DNA from: Dehalococcoidia bacterium
Lineage (GTDB): Bacteria; Chloroflexota; Dehalococcoidia; Lucifugimonadales; UBA1123
Direction: 5' to 3'
Assembly (NCBI GenBank): GCA_009838465.1
Contig: VXRN01000037.1
Span: 1-64,000, forward strand
DNA: 64,000 nt
Positions within the stretch are counted from its first letter, which is position 1; the number at the start of each line of letters is the position of its first letter. Below the pieces are notes generated by a model. That model did not search any database. It was not told where the DNA came from and saw nothing but the letters and a program-made list of their open reading frames with translations. This document shows, one piece after another, positions 52,910-61,120 of this stretch. The translations under genes and the position numbers were made by a program.

Positions 52910-53359
52910 TCACAGGCTTCTGAGAGTCTGCTGGACTATGGCGTTGACCTCGCGCCCTTCGGCCTTTCCCCGCACCTGGGGCATGATCGCACCCATCACT
53001 TTGCCCATGTCCGCAGGGCCGGATGCGCCGACTTCGGCCACGACCTGCTGAACGAGATCCGCTATCTCCTCCGACGTCATCTGCTGAGGCAAGTAGGATA
53101 GGATGACCGACAGTTCGCTCTCCTCTTTCTCCACGAGGTCCTGCCTGTCGGCGTCCCTGTACACCTCGATGCTGTCCCGACGCTGCTGCGCCTGCCTGGA
53201 CAGCACCTGAATAACCCCGGCGTCATCCAGTTCCTTCTGATCCCTTATCTCTTGGTTCCTGACCTCGGAGCGCAGGTATCGGATGACGTCCCGCCGGAGA
53301 ACGTCCCTGTTGCGCATGGCCTGTTTCATGTCGTCCGACAGTCTGGTCTTCATCGTCAT
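52910..53359 (-). CDS. yqeY: GatB/YqeY domain protein
   Basis: 149 residues: LSDDMKQAMRNRDVLRRDVI, RYLRSEVRNQEIRDQKELDD, LSVILSYLPQQMTSEEIADL, VMGAIMPQVRGKAEGREVNA. This is the YqeY family, which shares the C-terminal helical domain of GatB and probably binds tRNA. The ATG overlaps the gltX stop by four bases (ATGA), so the two are translated together. Confidence 0.9.
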   Translation of the reverse strand: MTMKTRLSDDMKQAMRNRDVLRRDVIRYLRSEVRNQEIRDQKELDDAGVIQVLSRQAQQRRDSIEVYRDADRQDLVEKEESELSVILSYLPQQMTSEEIADLVQQVVAEVGASGPADMGKVMGAIMPQVRGKAEGREVNAIVQQTLRSL

Positions 53360-54843
53360 TTTGAATCTCCGGATTCCGAATTCTCAAGCGCGGCTATGGC
53401 GTCTTCGATACGAGAAATTGTAGTCTCACGTCCCAGCACTTCCAGCGACTCGAACAGGGGCGGGGACACCTTCTGACCCGTGACGGCGGCCCTGAGCGAG
53501 CCGAGTAGCTGGCCAACCTTAATGTTGAGGTCTTTCGCCATGGGCCTGAGCAGGTCTTCTATCGCCTGGGTGTCGAATCCGTCCAGGGCGGCGAGTCCTT
53601 CTCGCGCCTCCCGGAGAGCGACGACCGTCCCCTCGACATCCATGCCCCTCTGGACGAGTTGGCCGGAGTCCAACGGAACTTCCTCTGAAAAGAGAAACTT
53701 GACAAGTGGAGCCGCGTCCTGGAGCGTCTTCAGCCGCTCGCGCACAAGAGGAACCACATCCCCGACGCTCTCTTCATCCGGCTCGACATCGAATTCTGGC
53801 GGATCGTCCTGCCAGAACCTTGCCAGGGCCCCCGTGAGTCTCTTGTTGTCGGAGCGTCGTATGTGCTGACCGTTGAGCCAGTCCAGCTTGGCGCGGTCGA
53901 ATACGGCGTCGGACTTGCTGACCCGTTCGAGTTCGAAGGAGTGGATCAACTCGTCGGTAGCAAATATCTCGCTGCGGTCGTCGAGCGACCATCCCAGCAG
54001 CGTGAGATAGTTCATAAGAGCTTCGGGCAGAACGCCCATGTCACGGTAATCCATGACCGAGGCTGCCCCATGTCGCTTGCTCAACTTCGTCTTGTCCGGC
54101 GCAAGAATCATGGGCATATGCGCGAATTCAGGCATCTGCCAGCCCAGAGCGGTATAGAGCTGAACGTGTCTTGGGACGCTCGAAAGCCACTCCTTGCCCC
54201 GGGTGACGTGGGTGATGCCCATCTGGTGATCATCCACGACGGAGGCGAGATGGTAGGTAGGAAAGCCGTCCGACTTGAGCGCGACGAAGTCGTCGTACAG
54301 CCGGTTCTCGAACTCGAGGTGGCCAAAGATGATGTCGTCCAGCGTTGACTTACCCTCCGATGGCATTCTGAAGCGGACAACGAAAGATACGCCGGAGTTC
54401 TCGTGTTCACGCCTCTCCCAATCTGTGAGATCGAGGCAGCGACGGTCGTAGCCGATAGTCTCGTCTCCTCGCTCCTGCTGAGAGCGCCTCAGTTCGTCTA
54501 GCCTTTCGGGTGAGCAGTAACACCGATAAGCATATCCCGCATCTATCAGACTTTGAGCGGTCTCGCTGTAGAGTTCCAGGCGTTCCGACTGCACATAGGG
54601 GCCGAAGGGACCGCCAACGTCGGGGCCTTCGTCCCAGTCTAGTCCGACCCACTCAAGGGATTCCAGCATGGATTCGACCGCGCCGTCGGTGCGGCGTCCC
54701 TGGTCGGTATCCTCGACGCGGATCATGTAGTCGCCGCCATGCTTACGCGCAAAGAGCCAGGCGAAGATGGCCGTTCGGATGTTGCCGATGTGCGGGTTTC
54801 CGGTCGGACTGGGGGCGAAGCGGAGTCTCACCTTGTCTGTCAT
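53356..54843 (-). CDS. gltX: Glutamyl-tRNA synthetase
   Basis: 495 residues. Class I signatures: RFAPSPTGNPHIGNIRTAIF (HIGH box as HIGN) and PDKTKLSKRHGAASVMDYRD (KMSKS box as KLSKR). The Glu-binding segment MIRVEDTDQGRRTDGAVESM is complete. Only one gltX is seen; whether the enzyme is discriminating cannot be read from this. It lies 77 bases downstream of lysS and overlaps yqeY. Confidence 0.95.
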   Translation of the reverse strand: MTDKVRLRFAPSPTGNPHIGNIRTAIFAWLFARKHGGDYMIRVEDTDQGRRTDGAVESMLESLEWVGLDWDEGPDVGGPFGPYVQSERLELYSETAQSLIDAGYAYRCYCSPERLDELRRSQQERGDETIGYDRRCLDLTDWERREHENSGVSFVVRFRMPSEGKSTLDDIIFGHLEFENRLYDDFVALKSDGFPTYHLASVVDDHQMGITHVTRGKEWLSSVPRHVQLYTALGWQMPEFAHMPMILAPDKTKLSKRHGAASVMDYRDMGVLPEALMNYLTLLGWSLDDRSEIFATDELIHSFELERVSKSDAVFDRAKLDWLNGQHIRRSDNKRLTGALARFWQDDPPEFDVEPDEESVGDVVPLVRERLKTLQDAAPLVKFLFSEEVPLDSGQLVQRGMDVEGTVVALREAREGLAALDGFDTQAIEDLLRPMAKDLNIKVGQLLGSLRAAVTGQKVSPPLFESLEVLGRETTISRIEDAIAALENSESGDSK

Positions 54844-54920
54844 GGCTAGTCGGCCCTTGATACTGGAATCATTAATCGAGGCTGATTAAGATTCTAGCAC
54901 TTACGAAGGCGCGACTTAAA

Positions 54921-56402
54921 CTACGTCCGCATCTGAGGGAAGAGTACCACCTCGCGGATCGTGCTCTGTCCGCATAAGAGCATTGCCAGGCGGTCTATGC
55001 CCATACCGAGGCCGCCGGTGGGCGGCATACCGTATTCGATGGCAACGAGGAAGTCCTCGTCGAGCCTGTCCCACTCCTCTTCGGGAAGGGCGGAGCGTAG
55101 TTCTTCCTGATTCTCGAAACGCGCCCTCTGGTCTATCGGGTCGTTGAGTTCGGTGAATGCGTTAGCTATTTCCATTCCGGCGGCGAAGGCCTCGAAGCGC
55201 TCGACCAGCCTGTCGTCATACCCGGTGCGCTTGGCTAACGGAGAAACCTGTACCGGATAGTCCACCAGGAAAGAAGGGCTGATCAAGTTTGGCTCGACCC
55301 TTGTGGATATGATTTTGTCAACCAGCCCGGCCCAGCTTACCTGATTGGAGACGTCTATGCCGCTTGCGCTCACTTCTGTCTTGAGAGCCTCGACTTCCTG
55401 GTGTTCCAGAATGTCTATGCCGCTGTACTTCTGGATCTGCTCCACGAGACTGAGTCTTGGCCAGGGCGGAGTGAAGTCAATAACACGACCGCCGAGCTCT
55501 ACCGTCGCCCCGCCGGTTACTTCGGCGGCTACCGTGCTGACGAGGTCCTCGGTCAGACGCATTACGTCGTTGTAGTCGGCGAATGCTTCATATGACTCCA
55601 TGGTGGTGAATTCCGGGTTGTGATTCGCGTCAATGCCCTCGTTTCGGAAGATTCTGCCGATCTCGTAAACCTTTTCTATACCCCCGACTATGAGGCGCTT
55701 CAGGTGCAGTTCGGTGGCGATTCTGAGAAACAGGTCGCGATTCAGGGCGTTGTGGTGCGTCTCGAAGGGATGCGCCATTCCACCGGCGGCTACCGGCACC
55801 AGAATAGGCGTCTCGACCTCTATGAATCCACGTCTGTACATGAAGCGGCGAATGGACCTGACCATGCCGCTCCTCATGACGGCAATCCTGCGGGCGTCGG
55901 GATTGGATATCAGGTCCAGGTATCGCTGTCGGTAGCGGATTTCGGTGTCTGTCAGTCCGTGCCATTTTTCTGGCAGCGGTCGAAGGGTCTTGCACAGGAT
56001 AGTCAGGCTGTTCGCCTGGACGGTCACCTCTCCGGTGCGTGTGCGTATCATAGGACCGGAAACCCCGATCCAGTCTCCGATGTCTATGCAGTCCAGAATC
56101 TGGTATTCTTCGCCGAGAGTGTTGCTTCTGAACATGACTTGAATCTTGCCGGAGCCGTCAAGGATGTCGCAGAACGTTACCCTACCCATTCCGCGGAGAG
56201 CGGTTATACGCCCACCAATGGAGACATGGTCAATTTCAGACTCCCCCTCACCTGAGAATTCAACCGACTCGAAGTGCTCGATAGCTTCCTGGGCGGTGTG
56301 AGTGCGCTCATAGCTGCTGGGATATGGATCAACTCCGCTGTTTCTGAGTCGTTCCAGTTTCTCCAGGCGCACCTGTACAAGTTCATCGGCGGGCAAAGGC
56401 AT
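54921..56402 (-). CDS. lysS: Lysyl-tRNA synthetase, class II
   Basis: 493 residues. The N-terminal OB fold carries [20 protein letters not shown], and the class II motifs are [20 protein letters not shown] (motif 1), [20 protein letters not shown] (motif 2) and [20 protein letters not shown] (motif 3). Length is normal. It lies 21 bases after greA on the same strand, an arrangement common in several phyla. Confidence 0.95.
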   Translation of the reverse strand: MPLPADELVQVRLEKLERLRNSGVDPYPSSYERTHTAQEAIEHFESVEFSGEGESEIDHVSIGGRITALRGMGRVTFCDILDGSGKIQVMFRSNTLGEEYQILDCIDIGDWIGVSGPMIRTRTGEVTVQANSLTILCKTLRPLPEKWHGLTDTEIRYRQRYLDLISNPDARRIAVMRSGMVRSIRRFMYRRGFIEVETPILVPVAAGGMAHPFETHHNALNRDLFLRIATELHLKRLIVGGIEKVYEIGRIFRNEGIDANHNPEFTTMESYEAFADYNDVMRLTEDLVSTVAAEVTGGATVELGGRVIDFTPPWPRLSLVEQIQKYSGIDILEHQEVEALKTEVSASGIDVSNQVSWAGLVDKIISTRVEPNLISPSFLVDYPVQVSPLAKRTGYDDRLVERFEAFAAGMEIANAFTELNDPIDQRARFENQEELRSALPEEEWDRLDEDFLVAIEYGMPPTGGLGMGIDRLAMLLCGQSTIREVVLFPQMRT

Positions 56403-56423
56403 CTGGGTAATTTCTCCTAGGCG

Positions 56424-56894
56424 TTACTCTATCTCTACGATGGTCAGTTCCTGGACGCCTGCGGGCGTATTGACCTCTATGACATCTGCCACACGCTTGT
56501 CGAGAAGGGCTTCGCCGACGGGAGAATCGTTGGAGATCTTGCCTTCCAGCGGATTGGATTCGGCGCTTCCCACCAGAAGATAGCGCCGCTGTCTGCCGTC
56601 CGGGGTCTGGACTGTAACGGACGATCCGAACTGCACCCTGTCGGCGGCGTCGGGGCTTTTCTCAGCGACGACGGCGTTGGATAGAATATCCTGAAGGTCG
56701 CGGATGCGTCCCTCTACGAAAGCCTGCTCGTTCTTGACCTCTTCATACTCAGCGTTGTCCACTGTGCCGCCGCTCTCGGTGGCTATGTGGAGCCGGGCCG
56801 CTACGTCCGGCCTGCGAACCGTGCGGAGTTCAGTTAGTTCGTTTTCGAGCTGCTTCTGTCCTTCGGGTGTCAGGAAGGTCTGGCGCTGGTTCAT
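56424..56894 (-). CDS. greA: Transcription elongation factor GreA
   Basis: 156 residues from ATG 56894, with GGAGA six bases upstream. FLTPEGQKQLENELTELRTV begins the coiled coil, GGTVDNAEYEEVKNEQAFVE carries the two acidic residues at the tip (D, E) that stimulate RNA polymerase cleavage, and ISNDSPVGEALLDKRVADVI closes the C-terminal FKBP-like domain. First gene of a greA-lysS-gltX-yqeY run. Confidence 0.95.
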   Translation of the reverse strand: MNQRQTFLTPEGQKQLENELTELRTVRRPDVAARLHIATESGGTVDNAEYEEVKNEQAFVEGRIRDLQDILSNAVVAEKSPDAADRVQFGSSVTVQTPDGRQRRYLLVGSAESNPLEGKISNDSPVGEALLDKRVADVIEVNTPAGVQELTIVEIE

Positions 56895-56966
56895 GAGAGT
56901 TCTCCGGGATGCCCCAAGGGACTGAGAGTGAAATTCGCAACTTCGACCCTCAGCCATATTCGGCAT

Positions 56967-56995
56967 ATCATACAACCCCGAACATACAATGTAAA
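56967..56995 (-). promoter_or_regulatory. Sigma70-type promoter of greA
   Basis: On the minus strand TTTACA (56990-56995) is followed after exactly 17 bases by TATGAT (56967-56972). A transcript from about 56960 would have a 65-base leader to the greA ATG. The rest of the 56895-57227 spacer holds no gene. Confidence 0.65.
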
Positions 56996-57227
56996 ATTCG
57001 GAGCAGGCGCGGGAAGCATCACAAAAGTGGTCCGCCGCCCTCATTCCCGTATCGGAGTACGGGGCAGGCTCTAGCCCTATCCTGGAGGGAGAGGTGACTG
57101 TTGCGCTACCGATTCCAAGGGACCATTTATAGACGTGCACCAGATATTTGATGCTTCCGCAGGCGCGTAGCCGCCCCATGCGCGGTAGAGTAAGAAACGC
57201 GTTCGCCGTTTCACACCGTCAGGCAGT

Positions 57228-58079
57228 TCAATGACTGGGAGTCTCGCTCCTCGACCCATTGTGTGTCGGCTTCCACGTGATGATCGCCTGCCGCCACATC
57301 TTCACGCCCTGAACTGTCAGTCCTTCGTCTGTCTCTTCCAGCAACTCATCAGACGCGGCGCGCAGCCGCTCGTCCGCCTCAGAGTCTTCCTCCACAGCCA
57401 ACATTCGTCGAAGTTTCTCCAACGCTGAGTTGCGGTCCGCGTCCAATACCGGAATTTCAGGACTAAGCATGGTCACATCGGGGAATATATCCATCGCCCA
57501 CAGAAGGTTCATCAATTTCGGGACGCCAGGCAGCGGCGTCGGGCTCATGCCGTACACCCGCTCGTAGAACGGAACTGCCAACGAGCCCGGCGTCTCCACC
57601 ATCTCCAGGACCGCCACGCGGTCCCTCGCGCACTCCTCCAATTTCCTGACGAATGGCACCGCTTCCAGGACATGATGCAATACAAGAGAACAGAAGGTTA
57701 CATCTGCCCGGGGAACTTCCGCGTCCTCCCACCGCTCATGGACGGCAGCCACGTTGCCAAAGCCGAATTCTTCTATACGGCTCCTCAACAGATCTAAGGA
57801 CTCGGCGGATGGATCTACCACAGTCACGTGCTTGGCGCGCGTCGCAAGAGAGAGCGCGAAGCGGCCCGCGCCACCGCCAACGTCCAGGACCTCGGCGCCG
57901 TTGCCCACGACTTCATAGAGCGCGTTGAGCGCCTGGTCGCCGGTACGGTACGGATCCAAGGGCTCGGAGGCAAACACAGGCCGCTTGCGGCCATGTTCCT
58001 GACCTGCCCCGCGTATCTCCTCCATATCCCGGTCAAATGCCAGGACCTGCTCGCGCCATGCTTCAATCGCTGAGTTCAT
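57228..58079 (-). CDS. SAM-dependent methyltransferase of the ABC import operon
   Basis: 283 residues from ATG 58079 (GGAGG eight bases upstream). Class I fold: AEVLDVGGGAGRFALSLATR (motif I), HVTVVDPSAESLDLLRSRIE, then ADVTFCSLVLHHVLEAVPFV and RDRVAVLEMVETPGS. The closest look is to small-molecule methyltransferases. It follows the ATPase gene by 83 bases and may modify the imported ligand or have an unrelated job. The C-terminal 80 residues are helical and acidic. Confidence 0.8.
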   Translation of the reverse strand: MNSAIEAWREQVLAFDRDMEEIRGAGQEHGRKRPVFASEPLDPYRTGDQALNALYEVVGNGAEVLDVGGGAGRFALSLATRAKHVTVVDPSAESLDLLRSRIEEFGFGNVAAVHERWEDAEVPRADVTFCSLVLHHVLEAVPFVRKLEECARDRVAVLEMVETPGSLAVPFYERVYGMSPTPLPGVPKLMNLLWAMDIFPDVTMLSPEIPVLDADRNSALEKLRRMLAVEEDSEADERLRAASDELLEETDEGLTVQGVKMWRQAIITWKPTHNGSRSETPSH

Positions 58080-58162
58080 CGTCATCACCTCCATGAGATC
58101 AGAACGAGTTGAAATGGGACAGCATCCCAATTATATAAGATAAGCGTCCACCGTTTATTGGC

Positions 58163-59188
58163 TCAGTGCAGCGATCTGAGTCGAGCCACAAGTGAGCCGA
58201 TGTCCTGACAGCGATGCTCTGTACCATCTGCCCTGAGACGCCATGTTGCCGTCTTTGCCGAGTCGTCCTCGACAATTTCAATGTCTATTGCTTCATTGGC
58301 GGCGCGGCTTTCGAGAACCTTGAATCCCTCGCGCTCCAAGGCTCTGCGCATCCATCTCTCGGAGAGACCTTTTGCTGTCAAGAGTGCATTGCCTATGACT
58401 GGAGTCTGGTGCCTGAAGCCCCCGAGATCGGAATCGAATATAAGCTCAGTACTGGAAAATGTGGATTGTAACGCTCCCCTCAAGATCAGGTCTTCCGGCG
58501 CGCCATGTTCCACTCTGCCCTTGGGGCCAATCAACCATAGTGTATCAGCGGACCTCAAGGCCAGGTCCAGGTCATGAGTGGACATCAGGACCGCCAGACC
58601 CGTTTCACGGGACAACCGCTTCAACAGACCTGTTATCTCGACACGGGTAGGCAGGTCCAGAAATGCGGTAGGTTCGTCGAGCAGCATTACGGTGGGCTGC
58701 TGAGCGAGCGCACGGGCAATCATCACCCTTTGGCGCTCGCCGTCACTCAGCTCGGAGATGTCGCGCGCCGCTAGACCTTCAGAGCGGGTCGCGCGTATGG
58801 CCCACTGGATTATCCTGTGATCCTCAGCAGTCAACCCGGCCGCCCAGCCGGTGTACGGATATCGCCCCAGGCCTATTAGCGCGTAAGCTGTCAGACGCCC
58901 CACTGCCAGGCGGTCAGTCAATACGACACTCAACAGCATTGCCAGTTCGTGATTGCTCAGTTGATAGATGTCGCGCCCCCCAATCTCCACACTTCCGGCA
59001 AGCGGAGGCTGCATCTTGCCGATAGTTCTGAGGAGGGTTGACTTACCAGTACCATTAGGGCCGAGGAGACAGACGAATTCGCCCTGGCGCAGTTCCAAAT
59101 CTACGTCCTGCAAAACAGTGTGCCTCTTTGTTCGCCCAGCCTTGTAGCCGACGGCGAGAGAATGTGCGGACAGGGCTGCTTCCTTCAC
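58163..59188 (-). CDS. ABC transporter ATPase, iron-siderophore/cobalamin type, with C-terminal extension
   Basis: 341 residues from GTG 59188, which overlaps the permease stop (GTGA). Walker A is GPNGTGKS (43-50), the signature is LSDGERQRVMIARALAQQP, Walker B VMLLDEPTAFLDL, His-loop STHDLDLALR. The family is normally near 260 residues; here about 80 extra residues follow (RWMRRALEREGFKVLESRAA ... WRLRADGTEHRCQDIG), possibly a regulatory domain. It energises the FecCD permease. Confidence 0.9.
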   Translation of the reverse strand: MKEAALSAHSLAVGYKAGRTKRHTVLQDVDLELRQGEFVCLLGPNGTGKSTLLRTIGKMQPPLAGSVEIGGRDIYQLSNHELAMLLSVVLTDRLAVGRLTAYALIGLGRYPYTGWAAGLTAEDHRIIQWAIRATRSEGLAARDISELSDGERQRVMIARALAQQPTVMLLDEPTAFLDLPTRVEITGLLKRLSRETGLAVLMSTHDLDLALRSADTLWLIGPKGRVEHGAPEDLILRGALQSTFSSTELIFDSDLGGFRHQTPVIGNALLTAKGLSERWMRRALEREGFKVLESRAANEAIDIEIVEDDSAKTATWRLRADGTEHRCQDIGSLVARLRSLH

Positions 59189-60315
59189 AGGGCGAAGCCT
59201 CTTCTTGCCTTCAGAAGTACCCACATGGCCACCGGCCCTCCAAACAAGGCTGTCGCGGCGTTTATAGGAAGATTGAGGCTGCTGCTCGGGAGTTCGGCGA
59301 GTATTCCGCAGGCCAGAGCGACGCCTATTCCAACCAGTATAGAACCGGGAACCAGGATTCGATGGTCGGATGTGCCGAAAATTCCGCGAGCGATATGAGG
59401 TATGGCGATACCGAGGAATCCTATTGGCCCAGCATAAGCTACCACCGCTCCTGCCATTAGAGAAGCGCTGCCCATGATCACGACTCTTGCCCATGTCACG
59501 TTCAGCCCCATGCTTCGGGCGTAATTGTCCCCAAGAAGCAGCGCGTTCAGAGGTTTGAGAGTGAGGACGGCCATTATTACCGCAACCCCGATTGAGGACG
59601 AAAGAAACGGCATCTCCCCCCAGCGAACGCGATTGAAACTGCCCAGACCCCACTCCACGAACTCCCTCGTCTGCTGCTCGTTCGCAAAGAAGATGAGGAT
59701 TGTCACGATAGCGCCTATCAGCGAGGCCATCACGACTCCCAGCAACAGCACAACCACCATGTCCCCGACTCTGGACGCGACCATGAGCATGATGGAAAGC
59801 GTCGCCGCCGCGCCGAGGGCCGCCCCCGTAACTGTCCCCAGATTGGCGAACAAGTTGCCGCCAATCCCCGAGAATACTTCTAACGAAGTCGGACTCACCA
59901 GAATGACTAGCGCTACCCCAAGACTGGCCCCGGAAGACACTCCCAGGGTGAATGGACTGGCAAGAGGGTTTCTGAATACAGTCTGCATCTGAAGGCCCGC
60001 CAGACCCAGGGCGGTACCGACCAACATGGCTGTCAAGACCCTTGGAAGCCGGATGTCCATGACGATGGTTTCCCATGTGCTCTTCTCGGCTTCCCCTCCA
60101 AGCAGGATTGTCACTACCTGGTCAACCGGTATGCTAACCGACGACCAGCTCAGTGATGCCATGATGGCAATTACTCCCAGAACCGCGAGGCAAGCGAACG
60201 TGGCCAGTTGACGCCTTGCGTGAGAACCGGTGCCAACCTGATCGTATTCCTGTTCAGCGTCCTGAACGCTCTCAGGCCGGGTGGGAGACGAGGTTGTTGA
60301 ATTGGGTACGCTCAT
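59185..60315 (-). CDS. FecCD-family ABC transporter permease
   Basis: 376 residues with about nine or ten membrane helices. Family features: IRLPRVLTAMLVGTALGLAG, LQMQTVFRNPLASPFTLGVS, SGASLGVALVIL, and GPIGFLGIAIPHIARGIFGT, LPINAATALFGGPVAMWVLL. Such permeases import iron-siderophores, haem or cobalamin as homodimers. The long N-terminal segment (about 40 residues) is cytoplasmic. It overlaps both neighbours by four bases. Confidence 0.95.
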   Translation of the reverse strand: MSVPNSTTSSPTRPESVQDAEQEYDQVGTGSHARRQLATFACLAVLGVIAIMASLSWSSVSIPVDQVVTILLGGEAEKSTWETIVMDIRLPRVLTAMLVGTALGLAGLQMQTVFRNPLASPFTLGVSSGASLGVALVILVSPTSLEVFSGIGGNLFANLGTVTGAALGAAATLSIMLMVASRVGDMVVVLLLGVVMASLIGAIVTILIFFANEQQTREFVEWGLGSFNRVRWGEMPFLSSSIGVAVIMAVLTLKPLNALLLGDNYARSMGLNVTWARVVIMGSASLMAGAVVAYAGPIGFLGIAIPHIARGIFGTSDHRILVPGSILVGIGVALACGILAELPSSSLNLPINAATALFGGPVAMWVLLKARRGFAL

Positions 60316-61103
60316 CTTGCTTGTGTACCGGTGTCAACTGGCGATGAGCCAAAGAAATTCTTCACTATCGGTATGAGAACATCCAGACGGGAGCGACTCT
60401 CGTGATGGTCCAGTCCCTCCAGGGGCACAAAGGAGACGTTCGGGAACTCATTCGCGGACCGTCTGGCAAGATCATGATCCTGGTCTTCGGTCCCGCATAT
60501 CAGCAGGTAAGGTATCCGACCCTGTAACAGGCCTTCGCTCAACCCCTGGATCCTCCTGGTAGCGACAAGCGTAGCGCCGAGAGCTTTCCAATCGCGCGAT
60601 TCCAATTCTTCCTTCCTCTTCTCACTGACAGCGCCGGACTCCCTGGTTTCACGCTCTATCGCAGCCTCCACTCCGCAATTGATGTATTTCTGCCCCCACT
60701 CCTCGAAGTCCTCAGGAAACTCTTCTGAGTATGGCTGAGCCCCCAGCGCTATCACCGAGAGGAAGCGACTGGGGGCGTACTTGCACAGCCCAAAGGCCGT
60801 GACGCCTCCAAGCGAAAAGCCGAGAAAGTGGGCCGTTTCCACTCCAACGGCATCAAGAACCGCTGTAACGTCTCGAACCCTCTCGGGCAGGCGATAAGCC
60901 TCCGGGAGGTGAGGCTTATCGCTTCTGCCATGCCCGCGCGCATCCAGACAGATAACCTGGAACTCGTTGCGCAGCGCAGCCACATGGCCGCCTGTGCGCC
61001 AAGCGTCTCCCGATACTCCAAAGCCGTGAAGCAGAACCAGCGGAGCGCCCTCTCCTTCGACTTTGTAATGAATCTGGACCCCCTGATTGGATGCGTAGGG
61101 CAT
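60312..61103 (-). CDS. Alpha/beta hydrolase
   Basis: 263 residues. Nucleophile Ser97 is in HFLGFSLGGVTAFG, the oxyanion loop in VLLHGFGVSGDAW, the acid probably in ICGTEDQDHD and the His in GLDHHESRS. The lid is helical. Embedded in a siderophore-type import operon (overlapping the permease by ATGA), it may release the metal by hydrolysing an ester siderophore, but generic esterase function cannot be excluded. No signal peptide, so it acts in the cytoplasm. Confidence 0.85.
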   Translation of the reverse strand: MPYASNQGVQIHYKVEGEGAPLVLLHGFGVSGDAWRTGGHVAALRNEFQVICLDARGHGRSDKPHLPEAYRLPERVRDVTAVLDAVGVETAHFLGFSLGGVTAFGLCKYAPSRFLSVIALGAQPYSEEFPEDFEEWGQKYINCGVEAAIERETRESGAVSEKRKEELESRDWKALGATLVATRRIQGLSEGLLQGRIPYLLICGTEDQDHDLARRSANEFPNVSFVPLEGLDHHESRSRLDVLIPIVKNFFGSSPVDTGTQAR

Positions 61104-61120
61104 TGCATTAGTCCTCGCTC

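Noticed and set aside
56895-57179. N-terminal extension of GreA
   Set aside because: The ATG at 56894 has a good ribosome binding site, gives the normal 156 residues, and a sigma70 promoter lies within the extension.
59188-60076. In-frame N-terminal extension of the ABC ATPase
   Set aside because: It is a shadow of the FecCD permease in another frame; the GTG overlapping the permease stop gives a normal ATPase start.
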